A stretch of DNA of 64,000 nucleotides from Acidimicrobiales bacterium (GTDB lineage Bacteria; Actinomycetota; Acidimicrobiia; Acidimicrobiales; Aldehydirespiratoraceae). This document shows, in pieces, positions 14,523 through 24,112 of this stretch. The DNA lies in the NCBI GenBank assembly GCA_040219515.1, contig JAVJSI010000017.1:62001-126000 (forward strand). Reading direction: 5' to 3'. The notes under the pieces were generated by a model. The model had not been told where the DNA came from, did no database searches, and worked only from the letters and a program-made list of their open reading frames with translations. The translations under genes were made by a program, and so were the position numbers. How positions within the stretch are numbered: position 1 is the first letter of the stretch; every line of letters begins with the position of its first letter.

Positions 14523-17500
14523 CGGAGCGCCTTCGATACGTCGGCGGCGAGCGCTCGGGCTGCGGCGGGGTCGGTCAGCATCGCGTTGTCGAGGTGGGAG
14601 CCGGGCACGGTGAGGACATCGAGGCCGGCGCCGGCAACCTCGGACCACGACGTCGTCATCGCCTGGCGCCATTGGTCGGTCGCGTCGGCGCCGACGAAGA
14701 GCGTCACCCGACTCGAGATCCGCGGCGGTCGGTAGCGCAGTCCCGCGGCGCGCGAGACGGCGAGCATGCGGATGAACAGGAAACGATCGGATGGGCGGAG
14801 CCCGAAACGGCTGATGGCTGCGCCTTCGACGATGGTCCGCAGACGACGGGAGGCCTTCTCGGGTGCGCGCCGCAAGCGGCCACTCAGCTTTTCCCGGACC
14901 CGGCGGGTGATTCCTCGAAGACCCTCGTCCGCATAGGTGTCGCGGTAGATCTCGCGGCGCGAGCGAGGATCGGCCGCGTCGGCCAGTCCGGCCTCGATCG
15001 CGCCCAGGAACTCGACGACCTCGCCGTCTTCGTGGAGACGCCGTGCGATGTCGACCGCAACCAGTCCGCCGAGGCTGTAGCCGAGCATGCGGTAGGGGCC
15101 TTGCGGCTGGGCTCGGCGCATGGCGTCGGTGTAGTACTCGCCGAGCTCCTCCACGGTGGTGAGCGGGGAGCGCTCACCGCGAGTGCCGGGATAGTCGAGC
15201 CCGAGCACTCGCAGGTCGGGGTCGAGTGCGGCGACGATCCGTTCGAAGACGAGCAGGACGCCACCGGCACCGGGAAGGAGCCAGAGTGGGGCCGAAGCCT
15301 CGGTCCCGGGCCGTATCACGACGAGGTCGTCGTGTGTCGCCGGCGCTTCGCCGCTCAGGCCGAGCGTGCGATGCAGCGCCCGCGGTGTTCGGGCTTCGAA
15401 GAGAACCGACACGCGTAGGGTGATGCCGTAGCGGCTCTCGACCAGCTGGAGCAGCTCGAGTGCGGCGAGCGAGTCGCCGCCGGCGTCGAAGAAGTCGGTG
15501 TCTGGCCCGAAGCCTGCGAGGTCGTCCGTTCGGCGCTCGAGGGCCCGACGGTGCAGGTGGACGAGTTCGGTGAGTTCGGGGTCGTCGAATATCGTGGTGG
15601 CGGGTGGTGGGGCCGACGGCGCCGGCTCCTCGATCGCAATGCGTGTGACCGCGCGTCGGTCGATCTTTCCGCTCGGTGTGCGTGGGAGTGCGTCGTGGAG
15701 GAAGTAGCGGACCGGGCGGCTGGACGCCGGCAAGCGATCCCGGGCTGCGGTGCGCAGCGCAGCGATGTCGGGCCGGACCTCACCCGGCTCGACATGGGCG
15801 ACCACCGCCTGGCGCGACGGGTCCTCGAGCGCGGCGAAGACCTCACTCAGCGGGTCGACCGAGCCGCTCGCGTGATCGAATGCGGATCGCAGTGACGCCG
15901 CGTCCGCATCGGCGAGACGCACCTGGAGCGACCGGGGGTCTTGGGCGACCACCACGGTTGCTTCGACGCCTTCGACCGACTCCAGCGCCGCTTCGATCTC
16001 ACCGGGCTCGAGGCGCACTCCGCCGACGTTGAGCTGGTCGTCGAAACGACCGAGGAAGTAGATCTGCCCGCCGACGTGGGCCGCCAGGTCACCCGTGAGA
16101 AAGGCCCGACCGGGGCCGAGTGGTGAAGAATCGAGGAACCGATCCGAATCCAGGCCGTCGTAGCCGTCGGTGACGAGGGCACCACCGAGCACGAGCTCGC
16201 CCACGACGCCGGGCGGGCACGGCTGTGCGTCGGCATCGATCACGGCCGCCCAGGTCCCCGGGAGCGGCGTACCGATGGGGACGACCCCCGATGACGTTGC
16301 GTCGAGATGCGCGGCAGTTGCCCATACGGTTGCTTCCGTTGGTCCGTACTCGTTGGTGAGTCGGCTCTCCGGATGGGTTCGGCGGTGGGCGTCGATGAGC
16401 TCGCTGGTGGTGGCTTCGCCTGCAACGATCACCTGGCGGGGCCACGCGCCACCTTCGCCGGCTCGGCTCAACACCGCCCGGTAGAGCGTGGGAACGAGCA
16501 ACGTGTGGGTCGATCCGCCGGTGAAGAGATCGACGAGCTCGTCGACATCGTGGGCCTGCGTCGTCGTCGGAAGCGTCAGGGTCGCGCCGGTGCTCAGGGC
16601 CCAGAAGAGGCCCGCCACCGAGCTGTCGAACGCGAAGCTCGAGAGCAGCAGGAAGTCGTCGGGATCGTCGCGGTAGACGGGGCCGCGCACCGCAGTGCTC
16701 ACGGCGAGTCGACGGTGATCCACCGCCACACCCCGCGGCGTGCCGGTGGAGCCGGACGTGTGGATGACGTAGGCGGTGTCGTCGAGCGACGTCGGCGGCA
16801 GCGCGTTCCCCGGCTCGAGGGACTCGGATGGTGCGAGGTCGATGACGACCTGCGGATGACCCACCAGCACGGCCTGTTCTGCGTCGGGCCGGGCGACGAG
16901 GACCATTGCCACGCCGGCGCCATCGAGAATCTCGCGGTTGCGGTCCGATGGGTAGTCGAGGTCGATGGGAACGTAGGCGGCGCCGGCCTTGAGGATGCCG
17001 ACGATCGACGCCACGGCGGCAGCGGAGCGCCGAACCGCCATCGCCACTCGATCGCCGGGTCGGATTCCGTCGGCGATGAGACGGCCGGCGATGTGGTCGG
17101 ACCAGAGGTCGAGATCGAGGCGGCTCGTGGTGGTGTCCTTGAGCCGCACCGCAATCGCATCCGGCCGAGCGGCAACATGGGCCCGGAACGCGTCGAGGAC
17201 GTGTGTCGAGGTCGGCGCCGGATCCCCGTGGAGGACGTGATCGTTCGTCCCTCGGCTGCGCCACTCGGCAACGGTCTGCTTGGGTGCCCGAACGATCGCG
17301 GTCAGGGCGGCCTCCGCCTCGGCCAACAGGAAATCGGCCATTGCGGCATCGATGACGGTGGCGCGGTGCTCGATCGCGAGCTCGACTCGGTCGTCGCGCA
17401 CCTGGACGAAGATCGTTGCGTCGGCGACGGCCGATCCGCTGTAGAGGATCTCCTGTTCCACGGGCACCTCACCGAGCCGAAGGGCGCCGAGCTCCTGGAG

Positions 17501-20500
17501 CGTCACCAGCACCTGCGGAGTGGGGTCGGGTCGCCCGACATCGCGCTGGTCGGCGACGATGCGGGCGAACGGATACGAACGATGGGTCATTGCCTCGGCG
17601 AGTCGTGAGGCGCACGCAGTGCGCAGTTGCGCGAGCGTGAGCTCGTCCGAGACCGGGACTTCGATCGGGAGGGTGTTCAGGTAGTAGCCGATCAGATCGG
17701 TCGCGGCGGCGTGGTCCCGCGTCGAAACCAATGCGCCGACCGAAGGTGGCCGACGGCCGTCGATGCGACGCAGGGCGAGACCAACCGCGGCGAGCACCGT
17801 TGCGAATGGGCTGGCGCCCGCGGCGGCGCGTAGTTCGTCGGCGCGAAGGGTCGTGGGACGCTGCCGCAGGCCGTCGGGCTCGTGTCGCGTAGGGCGCATG
17901 ATCGGCAGACGCGCACCGCCTGCGGCGTGCTCCAGCCAGAAGGCTCTTGCGGCCTCGGGAGCGCGCCGCCGCTGCCACGTCGTGTGGTCGGCGTAGGAGA
18001 TCGGCAGCTGCGGGAGATCGTCGCCGGAGTAGGCCGTCGCGATCTCGCTCCAGAGTCGGTCGAAGGAGCCTTCGTCGGTCGAGACGTGGTGGGTCGCGAT
18101 CGTCAGGATCGCCGTGGGTGATTCCGTGTCGGTGAGCTGACCGAGCTGGGCCCGCAGCAGCGGTCCTCGTTCGAGGTCGAAGGGTGCGCGGTGGAGTGCT
18201 GCCGCCGACCGCTCGGCCTCCTCGGTGGTGCCGGGCTCATCGGCCCGGAAGTCGACAGCGGCGGTGGGCGTCAGGCGGACCCTCGGGCTGGCATGGGTCC
18301 AGTGGAGCGGTTGGTGCCGGGCGGCGACGCGTTCGATGGCCCTGTGGATTCGGTCGACGTCGACGACACCGTGGATCCGATAGGTCCGGCCCTGGTTGTA
18401 GCGCGGGTCGACGGGATGCAGGCGTGCTTCGTAGAGGAGCGACTGCTCGCCGTCCGACAGGGGCGGTGGCGAGCCGGCGGTCGCAGGCTGTGGACCGGCC
18501 TCCGTGGTTCCGTCCTGGAGGAACGCCGAGATGGCCTCGGCGAGTCGGCGCGGGACGGCGTTGGCGAACACGACCGAATCGGGCACGTCGACGTCGAGCT
18601 CATCGGTGAGCAGCATCGCCATCTCGATCGCCCCGAGGGAGTCGCCGCCCAGGGCGAAGTAGTCGTCGTCGACCGAGATCGGCTCGATGCCCAACTGCCG
18701 CTCCCAGATCGACACGATGGTGCGTTCGAGCGGTGAGGCGGGTGCGAGCACCATGCCGGGACTCGAGCGGTGGGATCGCTCGGGCGCCGGCAGCTTCTCG
18801 ATGTCGAGCTTGCCGTTGGCGGTCATGGCCAGCTCGGGCACGAACACGAACGCGTCGGGTATGGCGTAGGCGGGGAGGAGGCTCTGGAGGTGGGTGCGGA
18901 GTTCGGTCGGTGTGGGTGGTGCGGTGTCATTCTCGAGTTCGGCCCAGGCCGTCAGCACCTCGCGGCGTCGTGGCCGGTAGTCGACATCGGCCAGGATCGC
19001 GGCGACCTCGGCGACGTCGTCTCGGTCATCGAGTTCGGCCAGCGCCTCGTCGCGTTGCTTGTGGCCGAGGCGAACGTCCCACGCATAGGGCTCCGCGTAA
19101 TTGTGGTAGCCCTGCTCATGGAGGTGGGTCTGGATGCCGGCGGCGTTGATCCGGCAGTTCGTCGACCGGCCGGTGTCGGAGGGCCGGACCCACGGTGCCT
19201 CCTCTTCCAGGAAGCGGAGCATCTCGCTGAGTTCCACGTCGAGGTAGCGGTAGAAGTCGACATAGCTCACCGCCTCGAAGACATCGTCGGTCTCGAAGAT
19301 CTCCGTGTCGAGAAGCCGGGTCACGGCATCGTCCGTGCGGTGATAGGCCTTGCGGGCTGCCAGCACCGCCTCGTCGATCGCGGCGGGATCGAAACGGCTC
19401 TCGGCGAATTGCGCAGGCGTCAGGCGGGTCTCGAAGAGTTGGCCTCGGGAGAGACCGGTGACGACGAGAGGCGCACCGAGCTCGACCGCTCGGTTCGTGG
19501 CCACGGTGTAGATGGTCTTGAAGCACCCCTGGCAGACATTGCTGAAGCGGTCGAGTGAGTCGCGAAATATCGCGTTCATCGCGTCTGTGGTTGCGAACTC
19601 GTGCGACACACCGAGATGGTCGATGGACCTGCGGACGTTCTCCTTGGCCTCGTCGGAGATGAAGCCGTTGTCGAGGGTGAGTGCGTGGACATCGAAGCCC
19701 ATCTTCACAAGCTGGTAGAGGACGTAGGTCGAGTCCTTGCCGCCACTCAGCAAGGCGATGCAGTCGTAGTCGCCGCGTCGCGATCGACGGGCTTCGTCTC
19801 GCAGGGCGATGAGGTCGTCAGGTGTGCGAAACCAGGACTCGGCCTGATCGCGGACCGCGTCGTAGTCGCGGCACCGGTCGCACGTTCCGGAGTCGTCGAA
19901 CGAGACCCCTGGAACGTTGTCGGCGAGTCCGCAGCGCACACAGTGGCGGTTGGCCGGGCGGTGGGTCGGAGACCAGGGCCGGACCGCCGCGCGTCGGATC
20001 AGCGGATGGCTGACGAGGGCTGCTTCGATCTCGCTGGGATCGAGGCGGATGCCGCCGACCTTCAACTGCTCGTCGATGCGACGCAAGTAGACCAAGGTCT
20101 CGTCGTCGAGCATGCGGACGAGGTCACCGGATCGGTACCAGCGGGTCTCGTCGATCTCCATGAACGCGCTCGGGTCGGCATCGAGGTAGCCCGTGGTCAT
20201 GCCGCGGTGGGAGATCAGGAGTTCGCCGGGGGCCCCGACCGGTACGGGATGAAACGCCTCGTCGACCACACGAAGACGAACGCCCGGCGCAGGCCGGCCG
20301 ATGGGGACTTCGGGGCTCGAACGGTGGGAGTCGCCGGTCGCCTCGTAGATCATGCAACCGACGACGGCCTCGGTCGGCCCGTACTCGTTGAAGATGTGAA
20401 CACCGGGGAGCTTCGATCGCAGGCGGTTCGCGAGGGGCGCGAGAAAAGCCTCGCCGCCGACCACGAGGGTGGTGAGTCCGTGCTCGTCGGGCAGGAGACG

Positions 20501-22495
20501 GTCGAGTATCTCGAGATGGCTCGGCGTTGCCTTGCACCAGGTGAAGTCCGTGTCGGCGGCGATCGCGGCCACGACGGCGGGACCGTCGCCGCGGAGGACG
20601 ACGAGTCGTCCGGATGTCGCAGTCGCCACGAAGAGGCTGGTGACGGTGAGATCGAACGTCAACGCGCTGAACAGCGGGACCACGAGGTCCTCGTCGCGCT
20701 GGACGTAGTGGTCGATCGCGAACGCGAGATAGTCGGCGAGGCCGCGGTGGGTGATCGGCACCCCCTTCGGCTCGCCGGTCGACCCCGACGTGTAGAGCAG
20801 GTAGCACTCGTCGGTCTCGGTGACTTCGGGATCTTCGAAGCGGGTCTCGTCGATCTCGGGAAGCGACCGGAGGGTGAGCACGCACTCGGCGCGCTCGATG
20901 AGTCGTTGTCGTCGGGTGTCGGGTTGGGCGGGATCGATCGGTACGTAGGACCCGCCGGCGACGAGCACTGCATAGATCGCGATCACCGCGTCCGCCGAGC
21001 GTTCCATCTCGATGGCCACGCGGGTGCCGCTGGTGACGCCCTGCGCCCGCAGGGACGCGGCCACGGCGGTGACGGTGCGCCACAGATCATCGCCGGTCCA
21101 GGACCGCTCTCCGTCGACGAGGGCAACCCGGGTCGACCCGTCGAGCGCGTCACGCAGGCGCGCCACGACGAGCGGTGGGTCCGAGTCCGGCCCCGCAGCA
21201 TCACCCCAGCGCGTCATTGTCGCCGCCTCGTCGGCGGTCAGGACGGGCATCTCATCGAGCCGGTCGTCGGGCCGATCGACGAGTGCCTCGAGTACCCGCA
21301 GGAAGTGGGCCGGTGCTCGCTCGGTGGCCGACTCGTCGGCCGCCGCCTGGTTGACATCGAGGGCGAGCTCGGGTGCGCCGAATCGGAAGAGCTGCACGCG
21401 GAGCAAGTGCGTCCGGTCGGCCGCCCCCGAATGGACATAACCGAAGGTCGCCGGGATGCCGGCGAACTCCTGGATATCGGCCGCCGGTACGACGTTGACG
21501 ATCGCCTCGATGTTCGCCCCGTGGGGGGCGGTGCCGGGACTGGCGTTGGCCAGGGTCGATGCGAGTGATCGGGCCACCCGATGATGCAGCGTGGCGAAGG
21601 TGTCGTCGGCGTCGATCTCGACACCGACCGGGAATACCTCGACGAGCGGACCGACCAGTGTGCGGGCCTGCGGCGCGCTGCGGTTGTGGACCGGAACACC
21701 GATGTCGAATTCGACAGCTCCGGTGATGCGATGGAGGAGGGCCGCGGTTGCCGTCAGGAGGAGCGCCGTCCAGGCCAGGTCGGGGGTGAGGAGCCGGAAA
21801 CGTCCCGACAGATGTGCCTCGAGGGACCTGCGGAAGTCGGCATCGAATTCGACCGGGACCCTGGTGCTGGAAGCCGTGGGCGGCCGGTTTCGGGCGTAGA
21901 GATGACCGAACCGAGGTGCAAGACGTCGCTCACTCCAGTGGGAGCGTGCTCGCGCGATTCTCTCGTCGGGTCTGCTCAGGCGTCGGACCCAGTCGTAGTA
22001 CGAGTCGGGGGTCGGACTGTGGCCGACGTAGGCCTCGGCGGTCTCGCGGAAGATCTGCGTTGATGCGGCCGCGTCGGTGACGCAGTGGTGGAGGGCGAGG
22101 TACCACGTGGTGCTGTCGTCCTCGTGGCGCAGCAGCACGCTGTCGAACACCCGCTCGGCGACGTCGATCACGTCGGCGATTCGACGGGCCGCCCATTCGC
22201 CGACATCGTCGCGAGGAAGATCCATGGTCTCCGTGGACGCCGGCTCGGCGCTGAGCTGCACGGACGTGGCTTCCGCCCCCGATGCGATGACGCGGGTGCG
22301 TAAGACGTCGTGTGCGGCGACCACCTGGGCGAAGGCTGCGGCCAGCCGGTCGTGGTCGACCGGGCCGTCGATGTGGACAACGCTCGCCATGTTCTGCATG
22401 GGAGATCGGGGGTCGCGTTGCTGCGACGCGTAGAGGGCGCGCTGGATGGGCGAGAGGCTGTGGCGGCTCGGCATCGCGATATGGGTCTCGGTCAT
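14519..22495 (-). CDS. Bimodular NRPS (C-A-T-C-A-T-TE) with PP-loop-interrupted A domain
   Basis: This 2658-residue cytoplasmic megasynthase contains C1 (about 10-420, HHCVTD at 136-141), A1 (440-840 and 1195-1240), a PP-loop insert (about 851-1185), T1 (Ser1286 in LGGDSL), C2 (1345-1745, HHVSTD at 1469-1474), A2 (1765-2290), T2 (Ser2342 in AGGDSL) and a TE (2400-2655, Ser2474 in GYSLGG). The A1 code read against GrsA is D-L-T-K-V-G-E-V-G-K, close to the Asn code. The A2 code is D-S-A-L-I-A-E-V-W-K, which could not be assigned. Because C1 leads, the starter must come from another carrier, probably the free PCP at 23867. ATG 22495 was chosen as the start. Confidence 0.95.
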   Translation of the reverse strand: MTETHIAMPSRHSLSPIQRALYASQQRDPRSPMQNMASVVHIDGPVDHDRLAAAFAQVVAAHDVLRTRVIASGAEATSVQLSAEPASTETMDLPRDDVGEWAARRIADVIDVAERVFDSVLLRHEDDSTTWYLALHHCVTDAAASTQIFRETAEAYVGHSPTPDSYYDWVRRLSRPDERIARARSHWSERRLAPRFGHLYARNRPPTASSTRVPVEFDADFRRSLEAHLSGRFRLLTPDLAWTALLLTATAALLHRITGAVEFDIGVPVHNRSAPQARTLVGPLVEVFPVGVEIDADDTFATLHHRVARSLASTLANASPGTAPHGANIEAIVNVVPAADIQEFAGIPATFGYVHSGAADRTHLLRVQLFRFGAPELALDVNQAAADESATERAPAHFLRVLEALVDRPDDRLDEMPVLTADEAATMTRWGDAAGPDSDPPLVVARLRDALDGSTRVALVDGERSWTGDDLWRTVTAVAASLRAQGVTSGTRVAIEMERSADAVIAIYAVLVAGGSYVPIDPAQPDTRRQRLIERAECVLTLRSLPEIDETRFEDPEVTETDECYLLYTSGSTGEPKGVPITHRGLADYLAFAIDHYVQRDEDLVVPLFSALTFDLTVTSLFVATATSGRLVVLRGDGPAVVAAIAADTDFTWCKATPSHLEILDRLLPDEHGLTTLVVGGEAFLAPLANRLRSKLPGVHIFNEYGPTEAVVGCMIYEATGDSHRSSPEVPIGRPAPGVRLRVVDEAFHPVPVGAPGELLISHRGMTTGYLDADPSAFMEIDETRWYRSGDLVRMLDDETLVYLRRIDEQLKVGGIRLDPSEIEAALVSHPLIRRAAVRPWSPTHRPANRHCVRCGLADNVPGVSFDDSGTCDRCRDYDAVRDQAESWFRTPDDLIALRDEARRSRRGDYDCIALLSGGKDSTYVLYQLVKMGFDVHALTLDNGFISDEAKENVRRSIDHLGVSHEFATTDAMNAIFRDSLDRFSNVCQGCFKTIYTVATNRAVELGAPLVVTGLSRGQLFETRLTPAQFAESRFDPAAIDEAVLAARKAYHRTDDAVTRLLDTEIFETDDVFEAVSYVDFYRYLDVELSEMLRFLEEEAPWVRPSDTGRSTNCRINAAGIQTHLHEQGYHNYAEPYAWDVRLGHKQRDEALAELDDRDDVAEVAAILADVDYRPRRREVLTAWAELENDTAPPTPTELRTHLQSLLPAYAIPDAFVFVPELAMTANGKLDIEKLPAPERSHRSSPGMVLAPASPLERTIVSIWERQLGIEPISVDDDYFALGGDSLGAIEMAMLLTDELDVDVPDSVVFANAVPRRLAEAISAFLQDGTTEAGPQPATAGSPPPLSDGEQSLLYEARLHPVDPRYNQGRTYRIHGVVDVDRIHRAIERVAARHQPLHWTHASPRVRLTPTAAVDFRADEPGTTEEAERSAAALHRAPFDLERGPLLRAQLGQLTDTESPTAILTIATHHVSTDEGSFDRLWSEIATAYSGDDLPQLPISYADHTTWQRRRAPEAARAFWLEHAAGGARLPIMRPTRHEPDGLRQRPTTLRADELRAAAGASPFATVLAAVGLALRRIDGRRPPSVGALVSTRDHAAATDLIGYYLNTLPIEVPVSDELTLAQLRTACASRLAEAMTHRSYPFARIVADQRDVGRPDPTPQVLVTLQELGALRLGEVPVEQEILYSGSAVADATIFVQVRDDRVELAIEHRATVIDAAMADFLLAEAEAALTAIVRAPKQTVAEWRSRGTNDHVLHGDPAPTSTHVLDAFRAHVAARPDAIAVRLKDTTTSRLDLDLWSDHIAGRLIADGIRPGDRVAMAVRRSAAAVASIVGILKAGAAYVPIDLDYPSDRNREILDGAGVAMVLVARPDAEQAVLVGHPQVVIDLAPSESLEPGNALPPTSLDDTAYVIHTSGSTGTPRGVAVDHRRLAVSTAVRGPVYRDDPDDFLLLSSFAFDSSVAGLFWALSTGATLTLPTTTQAHDVDELVDLFTGGSTHTLLVPTLYRAVLSRAGEGGAWPRQVIVAGEATTSELIDAHRRTHPESRLTNEYGPTEATVWATAAHLDATSSGVVPIGTPLPGTWAAVIDADAQPCPPGVVGELVLGGALVTDGYDGLDSDRFLDSSPLGPGRAFLTGDLAAHVGGQIYFLGRFDDQLNVGGVRLEPGEIEAALESVEGVEATVVVAQDPRSLQVRLADADAASLRSAFDHASGSVDPLSEVFAALEDPSRQAVVAHVEPGEVRPDIAALRTAARDRLPASSRPVRYFLHDALPRTPSGKIDRRAVTRIAIEEPAPSAPPPATTIFDDPELTELVHLHRRALERRTDDLAGFGPDTDFFDAGGDSLAALELLQLVESRYGITLRVSVLFEARTPRALHRTLGLSGEAPATHDDLVVIRPGTEASAPLWLLPGAGGVLLVFERIVAALDPDLRVLGLDYPGTRGERSPLTTVEELGEYYTDAMRRAQPQGPYRMLGYSLGGLVAVDIARRLHEDGEVVEFLGAIEAGLADAADPRSRREIYRDTYADEGLRGITRRVREKLSGRLRRAPEKASRRLRTIVEGAAISRFGLRPSDRFLFIRMLAVSRAAGLRYRPPRISSRVTLFVGADATDQWRQAMTTSWSEVAGAGLDVLTVPGSHLDNAMLTDPAAARALAADVSKALR
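18941..19945 (-). other. PP-loop (WbpG/PseA-like) domain inserted in NRPS A1
   Basis: Residues about 851-1185 of the NRPS sit between motifs A8 and A9 of A1. The domain opens with paired CVRC (852-855) and CDRC (872-875), has the ATP-binding PP-loop SGGKDST (917-923), then CQGC (988-991) and a late conserved-looking Cys1114 in STNCRIN. This layout matches N-acetyl-sugar amidotransferases such as WbpG, which adenylate a carbonyl before nitrogen transfer. Related nucleotide alpha-hydrolases make thioamides. The insert is in frame and all A-domain motifs resume after it, so it is not an assembly join within a broken gene. Confidence 0.85.
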
Positions 22496-22521
22496 GGTCG
22501 CGGCCTGACCGTCGTCGGTGC

Positions 22522-22527
22522 CATACT
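22522..22527. promoter_or_regulatory. Shared -10 region between the NRPS and glycosyltransferase
   Basis: CATACT on the plus strand is AGTATG on the minus strand; either could act as a -10 box for the gene on its side. It lies in the 59-base gap between the two divergent starts. Confidence 0.35.
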
Positions 22528-22554
22528 CGGCCCGCCGACGAAGGAACGATGCGC

Positions 22555-23850
22555 ATGGCAACCATCGTCTTGGTCCCGGGCGAGGTGACCTCCAAACGAA
22601 TCCTGGCGGCGCGGCTCGCCGATCGTCTTCTGGCGTCCGGACACCGGGTAGTGCTTGTCGACGGTGGCGAACGATCGCTGGACCGTTTCGGTGGGGTCGA
22701 GCGTCGGATCTGCGCGTGGCGCGCGAAACCCGACACGACTCGGCGTCGACTGCGCCCGGTTGCGCAATGGCGAGCCATCGCCACGGCAAGCCGCAGCATC
22801 GACGTCGACTCGGTCGTAGAGGTTCTCGACGAGGTCGGCGCCGAGTTGGTGCTCGTCGACATCGAGGAGCACGAGTTCGTCGTTGCCATGAGGGCACGAT
22901 GCCCCGAACTGCCCGTGGCGGTGCTCAGCAGCTTCTTCGGACTGTGGCCGGTACGGGGCGTCCCGCCACTCGACTCCCCGATGGTGCCGAGGGTCGGCTT
23001 CCGTGGTCGTACGTCCCTGTCCGTGGCCTGGTGGATCAGCCGTGGGCGGCGAGTGTGGCGCGACGGGCGCTACCACCTCTCGGGGCGAAAGGTCGAGCGG
23101 GCGTCGGTCGTTCGCCACCTCGCTCGACGTCTCGGCGTGCGACGGGAGATGACGAGTCTCCCTTGGCTCCATCCGTTCGTGCCGAGGGCGGTTCCGACGA
23201 TCGCCATGATCGCCCCTGAGCTCGATCTCCCCCAGCAGTGGCCCGCCCACGTGCGGGTGGTGGGACCCCTGCTCGAGCTGCCCGACCGTACGGCACTCGC
23301 TCGCGTCGCCGACCCTGATCTGGTCGGCTTCGTCGGTCGGGCCCGCGAGGAAGGAGCCCCGCTCGTGGTTTGCGCATTCGGCGGATTCATGGCGACCGAT
23401 GCCGACGACTTCTCCGAACGAATCGTCGAGGTGGCCCGCATCTCGCCCGACCTCCGATTCGTCGCCGTCGGACCGACCGGTGGGCCGGATCCCGAGAACC
23501 TCCTCCGGAGGGCGTGGTTGCCGCAGCGCGAGCTGCTCGCCCACGCCGCGGCTGCGATCGTCCATTCGGGAACCGGCACGCTCCACGAGTGCGCGATCGC
23601 AGGCGTGCCCATGGTCGTCTACCCGTTCGCGGTCAATGATCAGGCCGGGAATGCGGCGCGGGTCGAGTATCACGGCATCGGCATGGTCGGGGATCGTCGA
23701 CGCGACAGCACGGCGACGATCGCGTCGAATCTCCGGACGGTCCTGGCGTCGTCGGAGATCAGGCGGCACCTCGACGATCTGGCTATGCAGCTGCGCGCCG
23801 CCACTCAGCATGATCGCCTCTCCCCGGCGATCGACGAGTTGCTGGCCTGA
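22555..23850 (+). CDS. UGT/MGT-type glycosyltransferase (GT1 family)
   Basis: This 431-residue GT-B-fold protein resembles macrolide and natural-product glycosyltransferases. The N-terminal acceptor domain starts ATIVLVPGEVTSKRILAARL. The C-terminal donor domain carries IVHSGTGTLHECAIAGVPMV and a DQAGNAARVEYHGIG segment, the standard nucleotide-sugar binding pattern. It is divergent from the NRPS across a 59-base gap and most likely glycosylates the peptide. Two in-frame ATGs exist at 22549 and 22555; the second has better spacing from the AAGGA at 22541-22545. Confidence 0.85.
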   Translation: MATIVLVPGEVTSKRILAARLADRLLASGHRVVLVDGGERSLDRFGGVERRICAWRAKPDTTRRRLRPVAQWRAIATASRSIDVDSVVEVLDEVGAELVLVDIEEHEFVVAMRARCPELPVAVLSSFFGLWPVRGVPPLDSPMVPRVGFRGRTSLSVAWWISRGRRVWRDGRYHLSGRKVERASVVRHLARRLGVRREMTSLPWLHPFVPRAVPTIAMIAPELDLPQQWPAHVRVVGPLLELPDRTALARVADPDLVGFVGRAREEGAPLVVCAFGGFMATDADDFSERIVEVARISPDLRFVAVGPTGGPDPENLLRRAWLPQRELLAHAAAAIVHSGTGTLHECAIAGVPMVVYPFAVNDQAGNAARVEYHGIGMVGDRRRDSTATIASNLRTVLASSEIRRHLDDLAMQLRAATQHDRLSPAIDELLA

Positions 23851-23866
23851 GTCGTCGGCCGCCGGC

Positions 23867-24112
23867 TCACCGAGCGCTCACGTAGTCGAGCATCTTTCTC
23901 ACCGATTGGAAGTTCTCGATCACCACGTCACCCGGGTCGATTTCGACACCGAGTCGCTGCTCGAGCCAGGCGACGATGCGGATGACTCCGAGAGAGTCGA
24001 CCAGCTCGGTCAGGAGCAAGTCGGTGTCGGCATCGACCGGCACGCCGTATGTGATCTCGTCGGTGATCATCGAGAGGAGGTCGGGTTCGAGGGTCGAGGC
24101 AGACTCGGTCAT
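23867..24112 (-). CDS. Free-standing peptidyl/acyl carrier protein
   Basis: This 81-residue carrier protein has the phosphopantetheine serine at Ser40 in LVDSLGVIRI, between two predicted helices. It is acidic and has the normal size for a free PCP. Its ATG overlaps the stop of the stand-alone adenylation gene by 4 bases, so the two should be made together. It is the likely acceptor of the amino acid activated by that enzyme and the donor to the first condensation domain of the NRPS. Confidence 0.9.
   Translation of the reverse strand: MTESASTLEPDLLSMITDEITYGVPVDADTDLLLTELVDSLGVIRIVAWLEQRLGVEIDPGDVVIENFQSVRKMLDYVSAR

Noticed and set aside
18941-19945. PP-loop insert as an assembly error or a separate gene
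   Set aside because: The frame is continuous, the A-domain motifs resume at the correct place, and the insertion site is one used by other interrupted A domains.
19601-21568. 655-codon plus-strand open frame opposite the NRPS
   Set aside because: It mirrors the NRPS A1 coding frame and has no recognisable domain.
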